Of a stretch of 64,000 nt of DNA, positions 1 through 9,324 are shown piece by piece. The position numbers and the translations under genes were made by a program. Positions within the stretch are counted from its first letter, which is position 1; every line of letters begins with the position of its first letter. The DNA is from an uncultured Alphaproteobacteria bacterium (lineage in GTDB: Bacteria > Pseudomonadota > Alphaproteobacteria > Rhodobacterales > Rhodobacteraceae): contig CACBAO010000001.1 in assembly GCA_902537235.1 (NCBI GenBank), positions 124,001 through 188,000 of the forward strand, read 5' to 3'. The notes under the pieces were generated by a model, which made no database searches, was not told the DNA's origin, and was given only the letters and a program-made list of their open reading frames with translations.

Positions 1-2
1 TA

Positions 3-965
3 GGGACTTCTGAGGTTGAGCACGTACTAGCAACACAAACACTAATTCAGCAAAAATCGAAAAATATGAAAGTCGAAGTTTATGGAAAGTTAGGAAAAGG
101 TGTAACTGCAAAAGATATAACACTATCAATAATTGGAAAAACCGGGACAGCTGGTGGGACAGGTCATGTGATCGAATATTGTGGTAGTGCAATTCGTGAT
201 CTTTCTATGGAGGGACGAATGACTGTTTGTAACATGGCTATAGAAGGGGGGGCAAGAGCAGGGCTGATTGCTCCAGATGAGAAAACAATAAATTATTTAA
301 GAGATAAACCAAATGCCCCCAAAGGTAAAGAGTGGGATAAGGCGTTAGAATTTTGGAAAACATTATTTTCAGATGAAAATGCTACTTTCGATAAGGAGGT
401 CTCTTTGAACGCTGCTGACATTGCGCCAGTTGTCACTTGGGGCACCAGCCCTGAAGATGTGCTTCCAATAACCGAAAAAGTTCCCAGCCTCAGTAATTTT
501 GAGGGAAGTAAAATTGATGCAGCAAAAAGATCTTTAGATTATATGGGTTTAAAACCTGGTATTAGACTCCAAGATATTAATGTGGATGCCGTTTTTATTG
601 GGTCATGCACCAACGGCCGGATAGAAGATTTGAGAGAAGTAGAGAGGATTGTTCGAGGGAAAAAAGTTAAAAGTGGAGTTAGAGCTATGGTAGTACCTGG
701 TTCGGGGCTAGTTAAAAAACAAGCAGAGGAAGAAGGTATAGCGAATGTACTTATAGAAGCAGGTTTTGACTGGAGAATGCCTGGATGCTCCATGTGCCTG
801 GCGATGAATGCCGATCAGTTATTGCCTGAAGAAAGATGTGCAGCGACTTCAAACAGAAATTTTGAAGGTCGACAAGGTAGGGGTGGAAGAACCCATCTCA
901 TGAGTCCTGCCATGGCAGCTGCAGCTGCAATAACTGGAAGACTAACAGACGTAAGAGATCTTTAA
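3..965 (+). CDS. leuC: 3-isopropylmalate dehydratase large subunit, 5'-truncated by window edge
   Basis: This is the C-terminal ~320 residues of the iron-sulfur subunit of isopropylmalate isomerase, which with LeuD converts 2-isopropylmalate to 3-isopropylmalate in cytosolic leucine synthesis. The frame is already open at the first bases ([14 protein letters not shown]), so the gene starts upstream; the family is about 466 residues, so about 145 are missing. The internal ATG at 66 is not the start. The three [4Fe-4S] ligand cysteines are visible, one in FIGSCTNGR and two in MPGCSMC. It is followed 12 bases later by leuD, whose AGGAG ribosome site (966-970) sits directly after this stop codon, so the two are surely co-transcribed. 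Confidence 0.97.
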   Translation, partial: GTSEVEHVLATQTLIQQKSKNMKVEVYGKLGKGVTAKDITLSIIGKTGTAGGTGHVIEYCGSAIRDLSMEGRMTVCNMAIEGGARAGLIAPDEKTINYLRDKPNAPKGKEWDKALEFWKTLFSDENATFDKEVSLNAADIAPVVTWGTSPEDVLPITEKVPSLSNFEGSKIDAAKRSLDYMGLKPGIRLQDINVDAVFIGSCTNGRIEDLREVERIVRGKKVKSGVRAMVVPGSGLVKKQAEEEGIANVLIEAGFDWRMPGCSMCLAMNADQLLPEERCAATSNRNFEGRQGRGGRTHLMSPAMAAAAAITGRLTDVRDL

Positions 966-977
966 AGGAGTTCATTA

Positions 978-1583
978 ATGGAAAAGTTTACAAAATTTCA
1001 AGGCATAGCTGCTCCAATGCCTTTAATAAATATTGATACGGATATGTTAATCCCTAAACAATTTCTTAAAACAATTGAGAGGACTGGGTTAGGAAAAAAT
1101 CTTTTCTATGAAATGAGGTATGATCAAAGTGGTAATATAATTAAAGATTTCGTCCTTAATTTTGAGCCATATAGTAAATCATCAATAATTGTTGGAGGTG
1201 CAAACTTTGGTTGCGGATCCTCAAGAGAGCATGCGCCTTGGGCACTAAAGGATTTCGGCATAAAATGTGTTATATCAACAAGTTTTGCAGATATTTTTTT
1301 TAATAATTGTTTTAAAAACGGAATATTAGCCATCGTTCTATCAGATAAAGATAGGGATACTTTAATGGATGATGCTCAAAATACAGAAAAATCGGTTCTA
1401 ACGATTGATCTTGAAAATCAAATAATATTAAGAAGAAATGGAGACTCTATAAAATTTGAGGTGGACGATTTCAAAAAATATTGTTTATTGAATGGCCTGG
1501 ATGATATTGGATTAACATTGAAAAATTTTGAGAAAATTTCTGAGTTTGAAAAGAACTATACTGACAAGTTTTCTTGGAGCTGA
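978..1583 (+). CDS. leuD: 3-isopropylmalate dehydratase small subunit
   Basis: Small swivelling subunit of isopropylmalate isomerase, the partner of the LeuC just upstream. At 201 residues it has the normal family length. It carries the hallmark [18 protein letters not shown] (about residues 72-89), which orders the substrate-binding loop, and the N-terminal stretch [15 protein letters not shown] typical of LeuD. The ATG is placed 7 bases after AGGAG. leuB follows 15 bases after the stop, giving a leuC-leuD-leuB operon. Nothing unusual is seen. Confidence 0.97.
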   Translation: MEKFTKFQGIAAPMPLINIDTDMLIPKQFLKTIERTGLGKNLFYEMRYDQSGNIIKDFVLNFEPYSKSSIIVGGANFGCGSSREHAPWALKDFGIKCVISTSFADIFFNNCFKNGILAIVLSDKDRDTLMDDAQNTEKSVLTIDLENQIILRRNGDSIKFEVDDFKKYCLLNGLDDIGLTLKNFEKISEFEKNYTDKFSWS

Positions 1584-1598
1584 GCAGAGAGGTAAAAA

Positions 1599-2699
1599 AT
1601 GCATTCTTTACTTATTCTTCCAGGAGACGGAATTGGTCCTGAAGTTATGACTGAAGTCCGGCGTATAATTGCCTGGTTTCAAGACAAAAAACATTTAAAA
1701 ATTACAGTTGAGGAAGACTTAGTAGGAGGAGCGTCCTATGACATGCATGGTACACCTCTAACAGAAGAAACTTTGGCTAAAGCGCTTGAAGTTGATGCAG
1801 TCTTATTGGGAGCAGTGGGAGGCCCTGACTACGATAACTTGAGTTTCGACTTAAAGCCAGAAAGAGGTCTTTTGAAGCTGAGAAAAGAACTAGACTTATT
1901 TGCTAATATCCGCCCCGCTCAATGTTTTGATGCTTTAGCTTCTTTCTCTTCTTTAAAGAAAGAAATAGTTTCTGGACTGGACATAGTAATTGTGAGAGAG
2001 CTTACGTCTGGAATTTATTTCGGAGAACCTCGTGGCATTCATACTGATGGCTCAAATGAGAGAATTGGTATAAACACGCAAAGATACACAGAATCTGAGA
2101 TACGCAGAGTAGCGATAAACGCTTTTGAACTAGCTCTTAAAAGAAATAAAAAATTATGTTCTATGGAAAAAGCTAATGTAATGGAGAGCGGTGTTCTCTG
2201 GCGAGATGTTGTTAATGAAGTTCGCGTTGATTATAAAGACGTAGAGTTAAGTCATATGTATGCTGATAATGGAGCAATGCAGCTGGTTAGAGACCCTAAA
2301 CAGTTTGATGTAATTGTTACAGACAATCTCTTTGGGGATATACTATCTGATTGTGCCGCTATGCTTACAGGTAGTTTGGGAATGCTACCCTCAGCTAGCT
2401 TAGGGAATAAAAAAGAAAATGGGTTGCCGCGAGCAATGTATGAGCCGGTACATGGTTCAGCGCCAGATATAACTGGTCAGTCAAAAGCTAATCCAATAGC
2501 ATGTATTTTGAGTTTTTCTATGGCGTTGAGGTATTCATTTTCAGACATACAAAATGCTGATCTTCTTGAGCAATGTATAGAAAAGGTTCTTGCTAAAGGG
2601 TATAGAACTCCTGATCTCATGATGGGAGATCAAGGGCATCTTTGTTCAACTAGGGAGATGACGGATAAAATACTAGAGGAGTTAGATTTGAGTTTGTAA
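1599..2699 (+). CDS. leuB: 3-isopropylmalate dehydrogenase
   Basis: NAD-dependent oxidative decarboxylase that makes 2-oxoisocaproate, the third committed step of leucine synthesis. At 366 residues it is full length. Family marks are [10 protein letters not shown] at the N-terminus, the [13 protein letters not shown] loop with the catalytic Tyr, EKANVMESG with the catalytic Lys region, and the metal-binding Asp cluster in [14 protein letters not shown], followed by [10 protein letters not shown] for the nucleotide. An AGAGAGG-like ribosome site precedes the ATG. It ends one base before the stop of the convergent SDR gene, so no terminator fits between them. Confidence 0.97.
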   Translation: MHSLLILPGDGIGPEVMTEVRRIIAWFQDKKHLKITVEEDLVGGASYDMHGTPLTEETLAKALEVDAVLLGAVGGPDYDNLSFDLKPERGLLKLRKELDLFANIRPAQCFDALASFSSLKKEIVSGLDIVIVRELTSGIYFGEPRGIHTDGSNERIGINTQRYTESEIRRVAINAFELALKRNKKLCSMEKANVMESGVLWRDVVNEVRVDYKDVELSHMYADNGAMQLVRDPKQFDVIVTDNLFGDILSDCAAMLTGSLGMLPSASLGNKKENGLPRAMYEPVHGSAPDITGQSKANPIACILSFSMALRYSFSDIQNADLLEQCIEKVLAKGYRTPDLMMGDQGHLCSTREMTDKILEELDLSL

Positions 2700-3467
2700 T
2701 TATCTGCCCATCCAACCACCGTCTACATTAAGTAGCTCCCCATTAACATAGCTTGAAGCATCTGAAGCTAAGTAAACAGCAGCTCCTGCCATATCGTCTA
2801 TAGTGCCCCATCTTTTCATGGGAATTCTTGCCATTAAGTCAGCTGATCTATTTTTGTCTTGGCGAAGAGCACTGGTTATATCAGTCACCACGTAGCCTGG
2901 AGCAATAGAATTTACATTTATCCCTTTATCCGCCAGTTCATTTGAAAGAGCTTTTGTTAGTTGCGCTATTCCACCTTTTGATGCTGTGTAACTGGGAACA
3001 AACAAGCCACCCTGGTAAGATAAAATTGATGCGGTAAAAATAATTTTTCCCCAGCCTCTTTCAACCATTTTTGAACTCAGTTCTCGCGCAAGAACAAACT
3101 GAGATGACAGATTAATTTCCATTATTCTATCCCAATGCTCATCGCTATGTTCACTAAGCTCTGTTCTAATTAAAGAACCGGCATTACTGAGGAGAATATT
3201 TGGTTCTAAATTATTGTTTTTAAGGTCCTTCAAAAAACTATGAGTATTTTCTCTTTTTGAAAAATCACAGTTAAAGCAATGAAATCTTTTGCCAATTGAT
3301 TCAACATATTTTTCTATCTCACTTCCTTTTTTTAATGTCGAACTTACTCCAATTATATCTGCTCCCGCTTCGGCTAATCCTTTAGCAATTCCAAAACCTA
3401 TACCTTTGCTGCAACCTGTTACTAAAGCAACTTTTCCATCCAACTTAAACTTTTCCATTATCGACAT
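2700..3467 (-). CDS. short-chain dehydrogenase, KduD (2-deoxy-D-gluconate 3-dehydrogenase)-like
   Basis: Classical 255-residue SDR with Rossmann motif TGCSKGIG (residues 17-24), NAG at 95-97 and an intact catalytic set Ser147, Tyr160, Lys164. The C-terminal pattern RWGTIDDMAGAAVYLASD...NGELLNVDGGWMGR is characteristic of KduD/gluconate-5-dehydrogenase-like enzymes acting on uronate-derived keto sugars. No other kdu or uxu genes are near, so the sugar substrate is only inferred from family resemblance. The start at 3467 is supported by AGGAGA upstream; that site lies inside the end of the preceding phosphatase-like gene (4-base gap), so the pair is probably one transcript. Confidence 0.85.
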   Translation of the reverse strand: MSIMEKFKLDGKVALVTGCSKGIGFGIAKGLAEAGADIIGVSSTLKKGSEIEKYVESIGKRFHCFNCDFSKRENTHSFLKDLKNNNLEPNILLSNAGSLIRTELSEHSDEHWDRIMEINLSSQFVLARELSSKMVERGWGKIIFTASILSYQGGLFVPSYTASKGGIAQLTKALSNELADKGINVNSIAPGYVVTDITSALRQDKNRSADLMARIPMKRWGTIDDMAGAAVYLASDASSYVNGELLNVDGGWMGR

Positions 3468-3471
3468 AAGT

Positions 3472-4209
3472 CTATTCTCCTGAATTTTGGCAATAGTCTA
3501 AATATTCCCTGAGCCTATTTTCACTGCTTGTTATCTTAGTACAAAAATCTTTGATATTTCCAACTCTTTCTGAAAACTCCTTCATTCCAGCATTCAACCA
3601 ACTTCTATCTACCTTTAAAAGCTCTTTAATGCCGATTTTCTCAACTTCACCCTCAACTTTCTGAGTAGGCTTGTATGTTTTATTTGAGAGCAAGTAATCA
3701 TTTATAATTGTGGTGTGTTCCACTCCGAAAAGAGTTAAAATTAAAGCTGAGGCAAATCCTGTTCTATCTTTCCCAGCAGTACAGTGAAACATTATAGTAG
3801 AGCCTTGGTTATCAAATAATATTTTGAAAAATTCTTCAAAGGTTCCAATATTTTCAGTTGTATATTTTCGATATGCTTGTTGAAAAATTTTATCTATTTC
3901 TGTTTTTTTGGATCTATCGACTTCATTCAATCCTCTCAACAATTCCGTCACTTTGGGTTCAATAGGTAGGTGTACTCTTTTGCTGAAAAGGCCTTTCGGA
4001 ATCTTAGAAGGATTATTTTTCTCCTCCTGAACGCCTCTGAAATCTATTATAATCGGCTTATTAAGTGCCGCCATTTGATTTTTAACCTGCTCATTCCACT
4101 CCGTTGGAGCTGCACATCTTAAAAACAAACCCTTTTTAAGAGTTCTTTTTTCAGATGTTTTTTTACCCCCTAGGTCTCTTAAATTATTGATCCCCATATC
4201 ATTTAACAT
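3472..4209 (-). CDS. tyrosine-phosphatase-family protein (Y_phosphatase3 type)
   Basis: About 245 residues when started at the ATG at 4209 (MLNDMGINNLRDLGG). A longer reading from 4317 would run into the divergent gene at 4282 and adds only a non-conserved stretch. The N-terminal NxRDLGG element and the P-loop HCTAGKDRTG, with nucleophilic Cys and the Arg, are the marks of the bacterial tyrosine/lipid phosphatase family exemplified by LipA- and Tlp-type proteins. It should be a cytosolic phosphatase; the substrate (phosphotyrosine, phosphoinositide or nucleotide-like) cannot be told. It is upstream of, and nearly abuts, the SDR gene. Confidence 0.8.
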   Translation of the reverse strand: MLNDMGINNLRDLGGKKTSEKRTLKKGLFLRCAAPTEWNEQVKNQMAALNKPIIIDFRGVQEEKNNPSKIPKGLFSKRVHLPIEPKVTELLRGLNEVDRSKKTEIDKIFQQAYRKYTTENIGTFEEFFKILFDNQGSTIMFHCTAGKDRTGFASALILTLFGVEHTTIINDYLLSNKTYKPTQKVEGEVEKIGIKELLKVDRSWLNAGMKEFSERVGNIKDFCTKITSSENRLREYLDYCQNSGE

Positions 4210-4281
4210 ATTACCCACCAAAAAAAGTATTAATTTTGAACTAACATAAGTTACAATAAAAAAAATTATTATGGAGGAATC

Positions 4282-4908
4282 ATGACTGTAATTGCAACAA
4301 ATACTGTAAGACCACATATAGGGAAAGCAAAATTACAACTAAATAATATGTTGGAAGTAACCAAAGCTTTCGGGGATATGGGAATTACCGCTCGGGTATC
4401 AAGAGTTGTTTTTGGTCAAAATGCCGGATGCCTAGTCTTTTCGACATTTGCGTCAAATTTTGCTGAAGCTATGGCAAACACTCAAAAGGTTTTCTCAAGT
4501 GAGATGTGGGCAAAAGTCCAAATGAGACTAGATGACAATCCAGCAAGCGATATTGTGATGCCATTAAACCTGGTAAGAGTCGCTGCAGGAGAAATGAAGC
4601 CAACACATCGAGTTATAAATTATAGGTGGTACTTAATGAAAAAAAATAAAACTCCTATGGTAATGGATATGTTTGAGGAAGTTAAAGAGATGTGTGAAAA
4701 GGTTGATGTCAATCCTACTCTTTTGGTCCCGGTAACAGGTGAAAACATGAGTAGTGTGGTTATTGCCTATGGCGCAACTTCCTTAGAGGCTTCGGGAAAA
4801 GCATTTGATCAAATGGGGATGACAGAAGAGTTCCAGGCTCTAGTGAGTAAGGCTGCTGAAGTAGGTGAGTTACATTCTGGATGGATGACAGTACCAGCTG
4901 ATCATTAA
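4282..4908 (+). CDS. conserved unknown protein with two dimeric alpha/beta-barrel-like halves
   Basis: A 208-residue soluble protein with no signal peptide or membrane segment. I do not recognise a characterised family. The sequence falls into two halves of similar design: residues ~10-95 (strand, long helix, strand with VVFGQNAGCLVFSTF, helix, AKVQMRLDD) and ~115-205 (MVMDMFEEVKEMCE, TLLVPVTGENMSSVVIAYGA, helix, HSGWMTV). This resembles a duplicated ferredoxin-like dimeric barrel as in NIPSNAP/ABM-type proteins; this is inference from pattern only. GGAGG at 4273-4277 gives a strong start. It is monocistronic, divergent from the phosphatase gene and convergent with nnr. Confidence 0.7.
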   Translation: MTVIATNTVRPHIGKAKLQLNNMLEVTKAFGDMGITARVSRVVFGQNAGCLVFSTFASNFAEAMANTQKVFSSEMWAKVQMRLDDNPASDIVMPLNLVRVAAGEMKPTHRVINYRWYLMKKNKTPMVMDMFEEVKEMCEKVDVNPTLLVPVTGENMSSVVIAYGATSLEASGKAFDQMGMTEEFQALVSKAAEVGELHSGWMTVPADH

Positions 4909-4947
4909 AGTTTTAAAAGACCTGTCAAAATAGGGCCTTTTAAACTT
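4908..4947. terminator. hairpin between convergent genes, likely bidirectional terminator
   Basis: Imperfect inverted repeat with arms 4908-4923 (AAGTTTTAAAAGACCT) and 4932-4947 (AGGGCCTTTTAAACTT), one bulge and a short loop, followed on the plus strand by a T run near 4950-4955. It begins at the stop of the unknown gene and overlaps the last codons of nnr. The position between convergent genes fits termination; the stem is mostly A/T, so strength is uncertain. Confidence 0.5.
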
Positions 4948-6394
4948 CATTTTTAAAATAGTTGCCAATACTAGGCCCTATGTACTCAGAAATGTTACTT
5001 GCAGTTAAGCCTGCGCCTTTGTTTAGTTGTAGGAAGTTTTTCGCGCACTGAGTTTGTACATATACTGCGCTTCTGAAAGGTGCATTTGATCCAGAGGCCC
5101 AGAGACCCGCAATTATACCTGCGAGAACGTCCCCCATGCCAGCTGTACCAAGCCAACCATTAGAATACAAATTTAGCCAGAGCTTTCTTTCTTCTGAAAC
5201 AAGGGTTCCTGGACCCTTTAATATCCATTCGCCACCGTAATACTTCTTAAGCTTAATGATGTTTGACCATTTATCTGAGAAGTCATCTTCTAAAAGCTTT
5301 TTTGTTTCACCAGTATGAGGAGTGCCGACCCATGCGGCAGTTCTTTTTTTCGGTTTTATTCTGGACAACCAATCCAATCCGTCAGCGTCTAGAATAATTT
5401 TAAGTTTGCTTTTCCATAGAAATTCAATTTCTCTATCGAAACCCGTACCTAAGCCGGGGCCAATAATTGCAGTACACATATTTTTATCTATTACATTTTT
5501 TATACTATCAATTGTTGGGTCTATATTAATAAGCTCTGGAGGCCTTCGTAATTTTTTTGTATTTGAGGCCCAAAACACTTTTCCTCCGCCGGAACGTAAC
5601 GCAGATATACCAGCTAAAATTCCAGCACCCTCCATTGATTTTGATCCACCAAGGCAAAGTATAGAACCTCTGTTCCCCTTATGGGCAGACCTAGATATGT
5701 TGGGAATGTGTATTTTTTCTTTGGCAATCGACTTCATGTCAGGTTTATAACCCACTTGATCGATGCTTAAGTTATCAAAATAAATGACACCTGAATGATC
5801 ACACGAATTGTCGATAAATAGGCCTGGTTTTACAGTAAGAAATGTAATAGTTGCTGTGGCTTTTACGGCGCTATTAAAAATAACTCCTTTTGAACCATGC
5901 AGGCCACTTGGCAAATCTAAAGACAATATCCTTTTTGATCTGGAACATTGGAGAAAATTTATGACTGTTAAATAATCACCTTGAAAATCTCTGTTTAATC
6001 CAATTCCAAAGAGTGCATCAACATACCAATCACTTTTTGGTATCTTTTTCCCACTGTATTTTTCAATCTTAACTCCAAGGTCAACACATAATCGATAAGC
6101 ATGGCTATCTGGTCTCCTTTTATTATCGAGGTCAATTATGTGGGTCTTTATATTTTCAATTTTTAAAAGAGCTGCTAAGCAAAGCCCATCTTCACCATTA
6201 TTTCCTTTACCAACAAAAATTGTTACTGATCTAGCCCTTTTGCTCACTAAAAAGTTTTTTGCTGATGAAGATGCTCTTAGCATCAAAAGAAAAGGAGTTT
6301 CTTTAGTCTCAGTAATTTTATCGTCGATCAATTTAGACTTTGTCGATCCAAATAAATCTAACGAAATATTAGCGGTCTCTAAATCATATTGCAT
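4940..6394 (-). CDS. nnr: bifunctional NAD(P)HX epimerase / ADP-dependent dehydratase
   Basis: Repairs hydrated NADH/NADPH. The N-terminal YjeF_N half (~1-210) epimerises NAD(P)HX; the C-terminal ribokinase-like half (~230-484) dehydrates it using ADP. Visible marks are VGKGNNGEDGL (canonical GNGNNGGDG), SLDLPSGL, LGGSKSMEGAGILAG, GPGLGTG, GTPHTGE and GTAGMGDVLAGIIAG, so both halves are present. At 484 residues it is slightly short of typical 490-510. The Gly-to-Glu change in the NNGGDG loop and the diverged first 30 residues are unusual. It stands alone, convergent with the upstream unknown gene and divergent from the hydrolase at 6447. Confidence 0.9.
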   Translation of the reverse strand: MQYDLETANISLDLFGSTKSKLIDDKITETKETPFLLMLRASSSAKNFLVSKRARSVTIFVGKGNNGEDGLCLAALLKIENIKTHIIDLDNKRRPDSHAYRLCVDLGVKIEKYSGKKIPKSDWYVDALFGIGLNRDFQGDYLTVINFLQCSRSKRILSLDLPSGLHGSKGVIFNSAVKATATITFLTVKPGLFIDNSCDHSGVIYFDNLSIDQVGYKPDMKSIAKEKIHIPNISRSAHKGNRGSILCLGGSKSMEGAGILAGISALRSGGGKVFWASNTKKLRRPPELINIDPTIDSIKNVIDKNMCTAIIGPGLGTGFDREIEFLWKSKLKIILDADGLDWLSRIKPKKRTAAWVGTPHTGETKKLLEDDFSDKWSNIIKLKKYYGGEWILKGPGTLVSEERKLWLNLYSNGWLGTAGMGDVLAGIIAGLWASGSNAPFRSAVYVQTQCAKNFLQLNKGAGLTASNISEYIGPSIGNYFKNEV

Positions 6395-6446
6395 TATGAA
6401 TATATATAGTCCAATAAAGTGTTAATAAATAAAATTTTGATTGCTT

Positions 6447-7325
6447 ATGAAAAGATTGAAAATAAAAACGGCTAGAGGTAATTTATCTGTTTGTTTTTGG
6501 GAAGGTCCAGTTGATGCGCCAATTTTACACTGGGCACACGCAAACGGATTTAATGGACAGACATACGACAGGTTGCTAAGAAAATTAACTGATAGGTTCA
6601 ATGTATATGCTTGGGACGCGCCAGGATATGGGATGACTGATAAAGGGTCTTTTTATGATGAGATCAATCCTGTTCTAGGGTATTCCTATGATTTGGAGGC
6701 GTTGATAATTGAATTATTTAAAAAACACAAACGTAAAATTCTGTTAGGTGGTCACTCAATAGGGGGATCGCTTAGCCTAATGGTGAGTAAATATATAGAA
6801 GAGAAAATATCTGGGCTAATATTAGCAGACCCGGTAGTTATAAATTACCATTACCAATATTTAACTAAGTACCTTAGTCCTTTTGGATATGACTCAAGTA
6901 CATTAAAACTCACAAAACAGGCTTTGAGGAAGAGAGATAGGTGGGATAGCCTCGAGACGGTAATAAAATCCTACACTAATAGGGGCATTTTTACTACGTG
7001 GAAAGCAGGTTTTCTAAAAGATTATTTATTAGGTGGAACAAAAAAAGACAAGAACGGCGTCTACTTATCATGCATTCCAAAAATAGAGGCAGCAAGCTTT
7101 AAAAATACCGAGATTGTAGCAACACCAAAAATAATTAAAGGAACGAGAGTACCGATTTTGCTATTGATAGCAGAAATTGGAAGCACGACGGCATCTCTAA
7201 ATACCTTTAAAAGGCTGGTTAATTTAAAAAAAATTGAGGTAATAGAAAGGGGAACTCACTTTTTCCCGATGGAGCAACCTGATAAGCTAATATCTTTCAT
7301 TAAAGGTTTTAAATATCATTCTTAG
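6447..7325 (+). CDS. alpha/beta hydrolase
   Basis: A 292-residue alpha/beta-hydrolase-fold protein. The oxyanion element HANGFNGQTY, DAPGYGMTD, the nucleophile elbow GGHSIGG (Ser) and the C-terminal catalytic His in RGTHFFPMEQP are all visible; the acid is likely in the LLLIAEIGS strand region. No signal peptide, so cytosolic. ATG at 6447 is preferred; an in-frame TTG at 6441 is possible, and neither has a clear ribosome site. Substrate unknown. It precedes a crotonase by 39 bases on the same strand, so a role in acyl or ester breakdown is possible but unproven. Confidence 0.8.
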   Translation: MKRLKIKTARGNLSVCFWEGPVDAPILHWAHANGFNGQTYDRLLRKLTDRFNVYAWDAPGYGMTDKGSFYDEINPVLGYSYDLEALIIELFKKHKRKILLGGHSIGGSLSLMVSKYIEEKISGLILADPVVINYHYQYLTKYLSPFGYDSSTLKLTKQALRKRDRWDSLETVIKSYTNRGIFTTWKAGFLKDYLLGGTKKDKNGVYLSCIPKIEAASFKNTEIVATPKIIKGTRVPILLLIAEIGSTTASLNTFKRLVNLKKIEVIERGTHFFPMEQPDKLISFIKGFKYHS

Positions 7326-7364
7326 AGATTATACTTACATCGAAACAGAAAGGCGGGGTACAAG

Positions 7365-8258
7365 ATGAACAAATTAGAAGTCAGTGATCAAAAACATTAT
7401 CAATCGAATTATTTTGATATTGAATTTCTTGGTCATGTTGCTCACATAAAGCTAAACAGGCCTGAGAAAAGAAACGCCATGAACTGGGATTTTTGGAGAG
7501 ACCTACCAAGGATTGTTGGAGACATCGACACACATGCGCGCGCAAGATGCATTGTTCTTTCGTCAACTGGTCCTGTATTTTCAGCTGGTTTGGACCTAAG
7601 CCTTTTCGGTCAAGATGTTTTTGCAAGCTCAAAGACAGCTAAAATGAATGAAAAAGAACTGCAAACGCCTCAAAATTTCATGAGCTTTTTGTCGTTTTTA
7701 CAAGACTCCATATCATCTTTACAAAAAGCTAGAATTCCCGTTATTTGTGCCATTCAGGGTGGATGTATAGGAGGAGGTGTTGACCTTATCTGTTCCGCAG
7801 ACATTCGATTGGCAACAAATGACGCTTTTTTTTCAATAAGAGAAACAAAAATAGGAATGGTAGCAGATGTAGGAACATTTCCTCGAATTGTAAAATTGCT
7901 TCCTGAAGGTGTTGTCAAGGAACTGGCTTTTACAGGAAGAAACTTTTCTGCTCAAGAGGCTAAAGAGTATGGATTTGTAAATAGGTTATATGAGAGTCAC
8001 GATGCTCTAATCGAAGGAGCATTAGAAATTGCTAACGAAATAGCGTCTAATTCCCCCGCTGCTGTTTATGGTTGTAAGAGGGTTATTGACTTTTCACGGG
8101 ATCATACGATTGATGAGGGGTTGGAATGGATAAATATGTGGAATGCATCTATGCTGAGCCAATCTGAGTTGTTGGAAGGTTTTCAATCCTATAAAAGTAA
8201 GAAAGAAGGCAATTTTGCCGAATTACCAAAGCTCAAAGATCATTTTTCAAAAGAGTAA
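7365..8258 (+). CDS. enoyl-CoA hydratase/isomerase family, dienoyl-CoA isomerase (ECH1)-like
   Basis: A 297-residue crotonase. The active-site block GGCIGGGVDL ... SIRETKIGMVADVGTF closely follows the delta(3,5)-delta(2,4)-dienoyl-CoA isomerase pattern, with acidic residues at Asp140, Glu160 and Asp168 matching the three acidic residues known in mammalian ECH1, rather than the two Glu of hydratases. It would move double bonds in polyunsaturated acyl-CoA during beta-oxidation. The start ATG follows AAAGGCGGGG. It is followed 11 bases later by asd, an unrelated pathway gene. Function is a family-level inference; an ordinary hydratase role is less likely given the Asp168. Confidence 0.85.
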   Translation: MNKLEVSDQKHYQSNYFDIEFLGHVAHIKLNRPEKRNAMNWDFWRDLPRIVGDIDTHARARCIVLSSTGPVFSAGLDLSLFGQDVFASSKTAKMNEKELQTPQNFMSFLSFLQDSISSLQKARIPVICAIQGGCIGGGVDLICSADIRLATNDAFFSIRETKIGMVADVGTFPRIVKLLPEGVVKELAFTGRNFSAQEAKEYGFVNRLYESHDALIEGALEIANEIASNSPAAVYGCKRVIDFSRDHTIDEGLEWINMWNASMLSQSELLEGFQSYKSKKEGNFAELPKLKDHFSKE

Positions 8259-8269
8259 AAAGGACAAAA

Positions 8270-9292
8270 ATGGGATATAACGTTGCTGTTTGTGGTGCCA
8301 CTGGTAACGTAGGTCGAGAAATGCTTAACATTTTGGCTGAGCGTTTATTTCCGGTGGATGAGCTGACTGTTTTAGCTAGTAGAAGATCATTGGGAACGGA
8401 ATGTTCATTTGGCGATAAAACACTTAAGACAAAAGATTTAGATACTTTTGATTTTAAGGGAGTAGATATTGCGCTTTTTGCAGTTGGATCAGAAGCAACA
8501 AAAAAATATGTGAAAAAAGCTACTGATAGTGGTTGCATGGTAATAGATAATTCATCGCTCTTTCGTTATCACCCCGACGTTCCCTTAATAGTCCCTGAAG
8601 TAAATCCTGACGATATCCATAAATTCAATAATAGAAATATTATTGCAAACCCTAACTGCTCAACGGCCCAATTGGTCGTAGCATTAAAACCTTTACATGA
8701 TAGAGCGCAAATAAAGAGAGTCGTGGTAACAACTTTTCAGTCTGTTTCAGGATCAGGTAAGGAAGCAATGGACGAGCTTTGGGCTCAAACCAAGGGGTTA
8801 TATGTGCCAGGCCAGGAAGTAGAACCTAAAGCGTATCCCAAACAAATAGCTTTTAATGTTATTCCTCAAATAGATGTTTTTCTCGATGACGGTCAAACCA
8901 AAGAAGAGTGGAAAATGGTTGCTGAAACCAAGAAGATTTTAGACAAGAAGATAAAACTTACAGCAACTTGTGTTAGAGTACCGGTATTTGTCGGCCACTC
9001 AGAAGCCGTGAATATAGAGTTTGAAGATTTTTTAGATGAAGAGGAAGCTAGAGAAATACTGAGACAATCACCAGGCATAATTGTGGTAGATAAGAGAGAA
9101 GAAGGAGGTTATACAACGCCAATAGAGTGTGCGGGTGAATATGCAACATTCATCAGTCGAATCAGACAAGATTCAACAATAGAAAATGGTTTAAGTTTAT
9201 GGTGTGTGTCCGATAATCTTAGAAAAGGTGCTGCACTAAATGCAGTTCAAATAGCCGAGCTTTTAGGAAATACAGTTTTAAAAAAAGAATAA
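8270..9292 (+). CDS. asd: aspartate-semialdehyde dehydrogenase
   Basis: NADPH-dependent reduction of aspartyl phosphate to aspartate semialdehyde, the branch point for Lys/DAP, Met, Thr and Ile. 340 residues, normal length. GATGNVGREM (residues 9-18) binds NADP; the catalytic Cys130 lies in NPNCSTAQ; the C-terminal VPVFVGHSEAVNIE carries the substrate-binding His. AAAAAGGAC precedes the ATG. It ends convergent with ispA, 32 bases away. In many relatives asd lies soon after leuB; here a six-gene accessory block separates them. Confidence 0.97.
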   Translation: MGYNVAVCGATGNVGREMLNILAERLFPVDELTVLASRRSLGTECSFGDKTLKTKDLDTFDFKGVDIALFAVGSEATKKYVKKATDSGCMVIDNSSLFRYHPDVPLIVPEVNPDDIHKFNNRNIIANPNCSTAQLVVALKPLHDRAQIKRVVVTTFQSVSGSGKEAMDELWAQTKGLYVPGQEVEPKAYPKQIAFNVIPQIDVFLDDGQTKEEWKMVAETKKILDKKIKLTATCVRVPVFVGHSEAVNIEFEDFLDEEEAREILRQSPGIIVVDKREEGGYTTPIECAGEYATFISRIRQDSTIENGLSLWCVSDNLRKGAALNAVQIAELLGNTVLKKE

Positions 9293-9324
9293 TAACATTT
9301 TATCTGATAACTTTTAATTTATAG

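Noticed and set aside
2700-3467. Pectin or uronate degradation cluster suggested by the KduD-like SDR
   Set aside because: No kduI, kdgK, uxu or transporter genes are nearby; a single SDR is not enough.
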